24,396 nt of DNA from Termitomyces sp. T153. Its lineage: Eukaryota > Basidiomycota > Agaricomycetes > Agaricales > Lyophyllaceae. The notes beneath the pieces were generated by a model. That model was not told the DNA's origin. It saw nothing but the letters and a program-made list of their open reading frames with translations, and ran no database searches. The stretch spans positions 1 to 24,396 of the forward strand of contig JACKQL020000256.1 of assembly GCA_018296165.2 (NCBI GenBank), written 5' to 3'. Position numbers and translations under genes: made by a program. Within the stretch, counting starts at the first letter, position 1. Each line of letters starts with the position of its first letter. Below are positions 19,725 through 24,396 of the stretch, one piece after another.

Positions 19725-19812
19725 ATAGACATATGAACTTTGAATATCATTCAATTCTTGTGTAGATCTATACGTAGCTAGATGCACTAGATCTATAACT
19801 TTAGTATACTAG
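19725..19812. other. Shared 3' intergenic gap between convergent genes
   Basis: Only 88 bp of A/T-rich sequence separate the stop codons of the integrase-like and alpha-kinase genes. It includes repeated tagatctat/ctagatgcactagatctat motifs. Both transcripts must end in or across it, so overlapping 3' ends are likely. Confidence 0.6.
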
Positions 19813-22185
19813 TCAATCTTCATGGGGAGGTGTGAAACCGTGACAAAGGGGCCTCTGGGAAACTTCTACACCCTTCAATTTCAATTGTTTGCACATTTTG
19901 TTGCACTTGTGTGCCTTCTCCCATGCTTCAATGCCTTCAGAACCTTGGTCCCAGAATCCTGTATCTTTGCTTTGACTAAAGATTCAATACATGCGCTTAA
20001 TAACACAAACTCAAATGAGTAGAAGACAAACACATACAAGTGGGCCTGAGGATCAAATAGAATGACAGACTGATCAGGGCCAATGATACCTACATTAGAC
20101 GTTAGAAAAGAACATGCAACAGTATACAAATGATCCTACCTTGAAGGTCTGTCAACAACATGTCCCCATCAGTGTCAACGAGAGTGTGATGAGCATAGGC
20201 ATCTAGCGCAACACCAACAACGTCGACACTGTGTCCAGCTGTATCACTCCCACTGAATTTGCGCTCAGTGTATAGGGTCAACGTGTCAAGAAGTGGCACC
20301 GCAAGAAATGATTCAAACATAAGACTTGAATCCTCGTCAGGCCAGCAGTTGGTGGCTTTGCCAACAAATGCACTGGCACTATTCCACCGAATGTCTAATG
20401 AAGTTGTCAAGACTTGAAATTGCTAGTAAGAAAAATGTACTTACAAGGAATTTGAACTCCATATGTCTTAGCCCGATTTGCAAATGATTTGGCAAAGTAT
20501 TGGCCAAGAACCAAGAGCTTAAGTTCAGCGATGAGATCAGCGCAGTTCAAAGCTTCATTGACACCTTGAGAGCTTACTCCACATTGAAAGATGGCATACA
20601 TCTTACTTCCAATGCGGCCCTGTTCTTGAGCTGGAGTAAAATGAAATAAACATGAGGGCACAAGGCATACCATGAAAGCATATTTTGTAGCACCTTTAGA
20701 CAGGTAACCTCCTTCCACCTTATTACTTGCAGCAAACTGGTGCCAGTTCTTTGCAATCTCTATCTCCTCATTACGGGAAACAACTTTGTCAAGATTACCA
20801 GCAATGTCAATAACAAAAGTGGTCTTGTCACAATTGTACTTGTCAAACTCGATCTGAGGTGCCACTGGGAGTTTGCGAGGGCGGAAGGCACTAGTGTACT
20901 CGGTGGTAGTAGATATGCCTTGAAAACACTTGTTAAAAACAAATAGAAATACATATTGAGATAGAATGCACTTCCAGAGGCCTTGCGCTTTGTGGATGTC
21001 TGGCCAGCATGGGCAATTGAGCAGGTCCCTGAATGCCGGACAGATGACTGAGCAGTCAGATAATACAAATCATCATTGTCCCCGATCTGTATACATATCA
21101 GCAAAGTCAACAGGAAATTGTCTGTTGGTAATGCTAACCGACTCGGATGGAACCTCATGAGCATATACGCACAGGCTAAGTTTGTGCACCTTGAAGTCTG
21201 CATCAGATATCTTTGATTTGGATCGAAGGCCATTGTACATTGCATCAATCGTTCCCAAAAGATACTCTTCAGTAGGTTTAAAATTGATGACTGCAGATTT
21301 CGATGTGATGATCCCAAACTCAGTGCTATGTCACATTGTAAAAGATATTTCACCACTATAGAACCAAAGACATACTCTTGAAAGTTTAATTTGAGACCAC
21401 TCACATTAGCAGCTGGAATTGTCAACCAAGTCTTTTCAAGAGTGTTCCGTGTCCCCTCCAGGAGGGACTTGGCAGAATCAGTGCTGAAGTACTTTTTATA
21501 GTCAGGTAGTAGCTGTGCCTTCATATATATAACAGTCAGTATTTGTATGATTTGATATATGAGGAAAGAAAACCTTCTTTGCTGCAGTGCCATTCTTGGG
21601 GTAATAGAATAATGTGGCGTTGACGGTAACAACATCAGCTTTGGCCTGTTTTTGGAGGGAAGTTATCTTGGCTTTGATATGGGCTGCATCAGCCGCCTCA
21701 AGACCCTTGTTCTTGGTAGCAGGTTGATTGAGGTGATGCTGATTGGCAGAAGCTTGAAAAATAGCAGTGCGGGAAAGAATCTCATCCGTAGACATGATGG
21801 TAGCTGAACACAGGGCAGGAGTTAGCCATAGTCAATGGCATTCCGGAAGAATCACCCACCACTAACAGTACCTGACGCCGAAGCAGTTTCTTTGACAGAG
21901 TAAGCAAATGTTCTAGATGATACATTGATATTGGGACTCACATTCACAACACGCGCCACAAAGAACATTTTTCATATATGGGAATACAACAGAACATCCT
22001 TTGCACTGCGGCTCAGCCTGGAATCGTTGTTCAGTCAAGTACACATAATATAGATAAACCATCAGACAGACCTCAATTGCCTTGCGCTCAACAGCTGACG
22101 TGGCTTTTGAAAGCTTCTTACACTTCATACATTGATCTTCCGTGAGATTACAAAAGAGTATTGCGCACCCGCTGCAAATGCCCAT
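19813..22185 (-). CDS. Alpha-kinase with N-terminal cysteine cluster, eleven exons, intact
   Basis: Exons: 22185-22072, 22017-21942, 21803-21574, 21518-21405, 21318-21139, 21086-20972, 20918-20671, 20619-20445, 20394-20140, 20089-20038, 19975-19813. Sum 1722 bp, 573 residues, no internal stop. Introns are GT-AG and mostly 50-62 bp; intron 2 (138 bp) and intron 4 (86 bp) are least certain. Residues 1-63 hold paired cysteines (ICSGC, QCMKCKK, QCKGC, LCGACC), probably zinc-binding. The C-terminal half matches the atypical alpha-kinase (MHCK/eEF2K-type) fold. A Gly-containing loop GGYLSKGATKYAF (about 346) is followed by LIAELKLLVLG, DAYAHHTLV, LLTDLQG (catalytic Asp and Gln, about 500), FDPQAHF and the zinc motif HKCNKMCKQLKL. 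It should phosphorylate Ser/Thr; the target is unknown. It is convergent with the integrase-like gene inside one transposon. Confidence 0.85.
21804..21941 (-). other. Uncertain intron 2 of the alpha-kinase gene
   Basis: Donor GTGAGT and acceptor TTCAG keep the frame (phase 1), but 138 bp is long for this gene. A segment ending gcttcggcgtcag followed by GTACTG looks like an exon end with a donor. I found no way to include it without a stop, so it may be a cryptic or skipped exon. Confidence 0.45.
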
Positions 22186-22878
22186 GGTGACTAGAGTATG
22201 ATTAAGTTGAGTGGTGTGATGGCTTGTTTTGACTGGAATTTTTCAGATTGAGACCACGACATTGTGTCAGGCAGAGTTTGGCGGGCACATGCAGGCTCTC
22301 AAACACTATAATTGCACAGATATAACAGCATATATTGAGGGTGAGGCATCTCATAGTACACTAGAATCATCAAACAGAAGTTAGTGAACCCGAGAAAGGT
22401 AAGTACAATAGTAGGATAAAAGCCAAACCTAAATGACCAGATACAAGAATCAACCAAGAATCAACAATCTAGTCTCCATCTCAGCCAAAGACAAAGAATC
22501 TGTAAATACAGAGAGTTCAACCTTCATAGAATTCATGTGACACAGTGGAGACTCTAGGACGCAGCGCTGATGAGCTGAGAATGCTGAGCTGGGCACAGGT
22601 GGGAATCTATGGCTGCATGTTGTATCTCAATGCTCGCTGTCGCCCACTGGCAAAACTCTGACAGAAATGGGGGGCAGCAGAATGTGGAATGTGATGTGTC
22701 AGTGTCACCTGCAATTTCAAACGCGGAACACTGGATGCATCATATCAGATTGTTGGGTAGATATCAATTTATTCCGAGAAATTGAGGTAAGTAACATGGA
22801 TACGAAAGACTGCTCAGAAAGACCAATTAAAGTGAGGAAAAAGATGAAAACGTTCAGCGTTCAGGTATTACATTGTAA
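22186..22878. other. Right subterminal region of the transposon, no gene recognised
   Basis: About 690 bp between the kinase start and the right terminal repeat. The frame 22667-22912 has no recognisable features. The 22560-22690 stretch loosely mirrors 17090-17155 in reverse. The kinase promoter must lie near 22190-22350; TATA-like ATATAACAGCATATATT at about 22320 (minus strand) is a weak candidate. Confidence 0.4.
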
Positions 22879-22979
22879 TATAGTCAATAATAACCTGAAA
22901 TGGACCGGGTGACTGATGGTAGTTGACATGGGTTTGAACGCAAGAGTTCAAATCCTGGCTGGTACAGGATGCGCACCGA
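22879..22979 (-). repeat. Right terminal inverted repeat with tRNA-like B-box
   Basis: Reverse complement of the left repeat, with a few changes that are mostly transitions. The outward strand reads caagagttcaaatcctggctggtacagg and ends GCGCACC. The B-box-like gttcaaatcc is identical at both ends. Confidence 0.8.
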
Positions 22980-22987
22980 ACTTCCCT
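22980..22987. repeat. Right target-site duplication of the DNA transposon
   Basis: ACTTCCCT, matching GCTTCCCT at 16820-16827 except for one transition. Confidence 0.65.
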
Positions 22988-22995
22988 TGTTCCAG

Positions 22996-23152
22996 ATCAC
23001 TTCCTCATGACTTAGATCACTTCCTGCTATGACTTAGATCACTTCCACCTGACTCAGATTACTTCCACCTGACTTAGATCACTTCTACTTGACTTAGATC
23101 ACTTCCACTTATGTTAGATCACTCCCACCTGACTTAGATCACTTCCATCTTC
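22996..23152 (+). repeat. Degenerate ~21-bp minisatellite, right arm of LTR C
   Basis: Seven or so copies of a unit like cacctgacttagatcacttc, sharing gatcacttccacct with the left arm. The right units are diverged from each other while the left ones are nearly identical, so the left arm was homogenised or expanded recently. Confidence 0.8.
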
Positions 23153-23174
23153 TACTTTTAGCAGTGTCCTACAA

Positions 23175-23183
23175 CTATATAAG
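23175..23183 (+). promoter_or_regulatory. TATA box of LTR C
   Basis: CTATATAAG lies just downstream of the minisatellite and ahead of a C/T-rich leader, the same layout as the family A LTR. The DNA transposon now separates it from the left part of its LTR by more than 6 kb. Confidence 0.6.
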
Positions 23184-23539
23184 GTTCCTTAGTCTGTAGC
23201 TACACCCCAGCCTTGACATTACCTGATATCTTATCTGTGTTCTGTTGTTATCTGATCTTCTCTCCATTCATTACTCGCTCTCATTTCTTAGTTTCTTAGT
23301 TTCTTTCTCTATCTACATACTTGCTGTTGGCATTACCTCCCCAAGGTGGTTTTGGCTCCTGTAAGAGTCCTCCTCCAGGACTGTGGTCCTGACAGTCAGG
23401 GTTTGCTGGAGAAGCATCAGAGTTACCTGAAGTGGGTGCAGAGGGTGGTCAAGGGTTGGGGGTTTAGCAGGGCATTGAGAAGGGCTCAAGCAGGTTGGGG
23501 ATGAGGTTGGGGGTCTGGGGAGCAGGTCGTAACAGTGGA

Positions 23540-23585
23540 GGTGCTGGAACAAGTTGCAGAGGTTGGAAATGGAAGTTCCCTAACA
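23540..23585 (-). repeat. Outer end of the family B 5' LTR
   Basis: It continues the LTR interrupted at 15573. ggtgctggaacaagttgcag and ggttggaaatggaagt match 9840-9880 of the 3' LTR, and the end TGTTAGGGAA corresponds to TGTCAGGGGA. Confidence 0.85.
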
Positions 23586-24001
23586 GACTCCATGCCTGCC
23601 TCAGCACCCCTGCAAATACCTCTGGCATTACCTGTGCCTGTGGAATCCTCTGTGCCTCTGGAACAACATGGACAATCCCTGCCTCCAGACTAGATCTTGT
23701 GGAATGACCTGGGGCAGCTGAGACTGAATGGCTAGCAGGCCCTGACTCCCTCATGCAAGAGGAACTCCAAAGGAGCCCACCACTGCTGCAGACAACTCTG
23801 TCAAAGCTTGATCAGTGACTCCAGGACAAGAAGAACACCATACTCACAATAGCAGTGCATTGAATTCACCTTCCTATAGTCCTGCCACTGATCAAACTCC
23901 CTCCAGCAATGCTCATATTTGGCCCACACAGCCATGCAGTTGTTGTCAGAAGGGGGTGGAGTTGGTGAGGGTGACAATGAGGAGGGTGCTGCAGAAGACA
24001 T
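23586..24001 (-). pseudogene. Second antisense gene of family A type, 5' part only
   Basis: Exon 1 runs from the ATG at 24001 to 23848 (MSSAAPSSLSPSP, then AVWAKYEHCWREFDQWQDY). A 52-bp intron (23847-23796) has donor GTGAGT, branch CACTGAT and acceptor GAG. Exon 2 stays open from 23795 to the family B LTR at 23586, where the gene is cut. The ATGTCTTCT start lies 218 bp from the LTR start, against 211 bp in the young element, and intron 1 is phase 1 in both. Downstream residues differ strongly, so it is a homologous position with a diverged protein. Function unknown. Confidence 0.55.
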
Positions 24002-24218
24002 GGGAAGAAGCAGAGGAACACTAGAGTATGTCCCCCCCCTTTTAATTTCCTAGGAAGAGCTTCTTGATGAACAACAATCATGCTTTGACTTTGTTCCCTA
24101 CACTGCTGATGCTCACTGTGGTTTGATCAATATTGCTCAGACTTTGATTCTCATGCCCTCTACCCATCCCCAACTTATGCCCTGCATTTCAAGAGTCTTG
24201 ATGCTGAAGGGGAAGTGA
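24002..24218 (+). other. 3' internal end and PPT of an old family A element
   Basis: From about 24050, the sequence aligns with 4730-4892 of the young element (gctttgactttg...ttgatcaatattgctc against gcttcgacttcg...ttgatcaatattgctc). Young CG sites here are TG or CA. It ends in the purine tract gctgaaggggaagtga. Confidence 0.8.
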
Positions 24219-24396
24219 TGTCATGACCCATTCCCAGAACCCCCCCCTCTCCTCAAGCTGCCTTGCATCTCTAGAGTTCCCCCTTTAAATCCCCCAATCT
24301 TTGTTCACCTATGACACTTACCCCAGCTAACTCCAACACATCTGCAGCAAACCCCAATGGCTCCCCAGCTGACTCCAACATGTTTCCCTGCAGATC
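24219..24396 (+). repeat. 3' LTR of the old family A element, cut by the window end
   Basis: It starts TGTCATGACCCATTCCC, matching TGTCACGACCCGTTCCCC of the young LTR. The ctaactccaacacatct...gctgactccaacatg repeats correspond to 113-160 of the window. Only the first 178 bp are inside the window. Confidence 0.8.

Larger units (their letters stand above)
16828..22979 (+). mobile_element. 6.15-kb DNA transposon with integrase-like and alpha-kinase genes
   Basis: The ends are imperfect inverted repeats of about 100 bp (left 16828 to about 16930, right about 22879-22979 reversed). They share GGTGCGC, TCCTGTAC, AGCCAGGATTTGAACTCTT, CGTTCAA, CAGTCACC and GGTTATTATTGACTA. Most differences are C/T. 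It interrupts the minisatellite of LTR C and is flanked by a probable 8-bp duplication. Inside are two convergent, fully spliceable genes: a DDE integrase-like protein (18091-19724, plus) and an alpha-kinase (22185-19813, minus). CpG is retained, unlike the surrounding layers, so it is the youngest insertion of the nest. I do not recognise it as a named superfamily. Confidence 0.8.
16483..23394 (+). mobile_element. Solo LTR of family C, split by a DNA transposon
   Basis: Left part 16483-16827 and right part 22988-23394, about 750 bp together. It starts TGTCATGATCC and ends GGTCCTGACA, the same terminal pattern as family A. Exact 5-bp target duplications GTCAG flank it (16478-16482 and 23395-23399). 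The left part carries short 'ccac...agatc' repeats and the right part carries a degenerate version, a TATA box at 23175-23183 and a C/T-rich leader. No coding sequence of its own. It sits inside the solo LTR A and is in turn the host of the DNA transposon. Confidence 0.85.
15574..23534 (-). mobile_element. Old solo LTR of family A, split by later insertions
   Basis: Two parts, 15574-16482 and 23400-23534, together about 1.04 kb, align on the minus strand with the family A LTR. They share the start TGTTACGACC (young copy TGTCACGACC) and the end ACCTGACA. They also share the ...SSQYIS.RV..CTPVLILL reading around the TATA box and cctagccaactctgatgcc. CpG sites of the young copy are TpG or CpA here. 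Flanks are GCAGA (15569-15573) and GTGGA (23535-23539). Both derive by one transition each from GCGGA, so this is a decayed 5-bp target duplication inside the family B LTR. Confidence 0.85.
9519..23585 (-). mobile_element. Family B Ty3/gypsy chromovirus, decayed, with nested insertions
   Basis: The 3' LTR is 9519-9886. The PPT is 9887-9900. The coding region runs from about 15172 down to about 9905. The 5' LTR is 15282-15573 plus 23540-23585, split by about 8 kb of later insertions. Domain order Gag, protease, RT, RNase H, integrase, chromodomain defines a chromovirus. Frames are broken by many stops and small shifts, and CpG is nearly gone, so it is dead and old. The bases next to the two outer ends (GCATT at 9514-9518, GACTC at 23586-23590) do not match, so one flank was probably rearranged. 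Confidence 0.85.

Noticed and set aside
20760..21635. A single long minus-strand frame of 291 codons read as one exon of the kinase
   Set aside because: It crosses three canonical introns (21404-21319, 21138-21087, 20971-20919). Splicing gives a continuous frame into the kinase domain, whereas the long frame ends in unrelated sequence.
22667..22912. 81-codon plus-strand frame near the right end of the transposon
   Set aside because: It runs into the terminal inverted repeat, and its translation has no domain or signal. Likely chance.
22930..22979. A tRNA gene at the right terminus
   Set aside because: Only the T-arm/B-box part is tRNA-like. There is no acceptor pairing, A-box or anticodon arm, and the same sequence recurs at the other end as an inverted repeat.

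Overview
The window looks like a repeat-dense block of a mushroom-type (Agaricomycete) basidiomycete genome. The evidence is the many 50-55 bp GT-AG introns with CTAAC/CTGAC-like branch sites, a chromodomain-bearing Ty3/gypsy element, an atypical alpha-kinase gene, and strong CpG-to-TpG/CpA decay in the older repeats but not the young ones. I see no ordinary single-copy host gene. Almost everything is a transposable element or the debris of one.

Layout. (1) 3-6095 is a young, CpG-rich LTR element (family A): LTRs at 3-1167 and 4893-6095, roughly 98% identical by eye. I cannot recognise gag-pol between them. It does carry, on the opposite strand beside the 3' LTR, an open three-exon gene for a coiled-coil protein. 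(2) 6096-8634 is AT-rich, CpG-poor debris: a hairpin cluster, a 56-bp unit present with and without a 50-bp GT-AG insert, and a 452-bp tandem duplication whose second copy is split by a solo LTR (7981-8521, target duplication GCCAT). (3) 8635-9518 holds LTR and gag fragments in plus orientation. (4) 9519-23585 is a decayed chromovirus (family B) on the minus strand, with Gag, protease, RT, RNase H, integrase and chromodomain all recognisable but broken. (5) Its 5' LTR is split by a solo LTR of family A (15574-23534), which is split by a solo LTR of family C (16483-23394, target duplication GTCAG), which is split by a DNA transposon (16828-22979). (6) 23586-24396 is the 3' end of an old family-A element, again with an antisense intron-containing gene beside the PPT and LTR.

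The most interesting object is the DNA transposon at 16828-22979. It has ~100-bp terminal inverted repeats and a probable 8-bp target duplication. It carries two genes that I could splice in full without a lesion: a 418-residue DDE integrase-like protein (7 exons, plus) and a 573-residue alpha-kinase with an N-terminal cysteine cluster (11 exons, minus). They converge on about 90 bp. The integrase is the likely transposase; the kinase looks like cargo or a helper. The second notable object is the conserved, intron-bearing antisense gene in family-A LTR elements. All splice models here were read by eye and have no transcript support.
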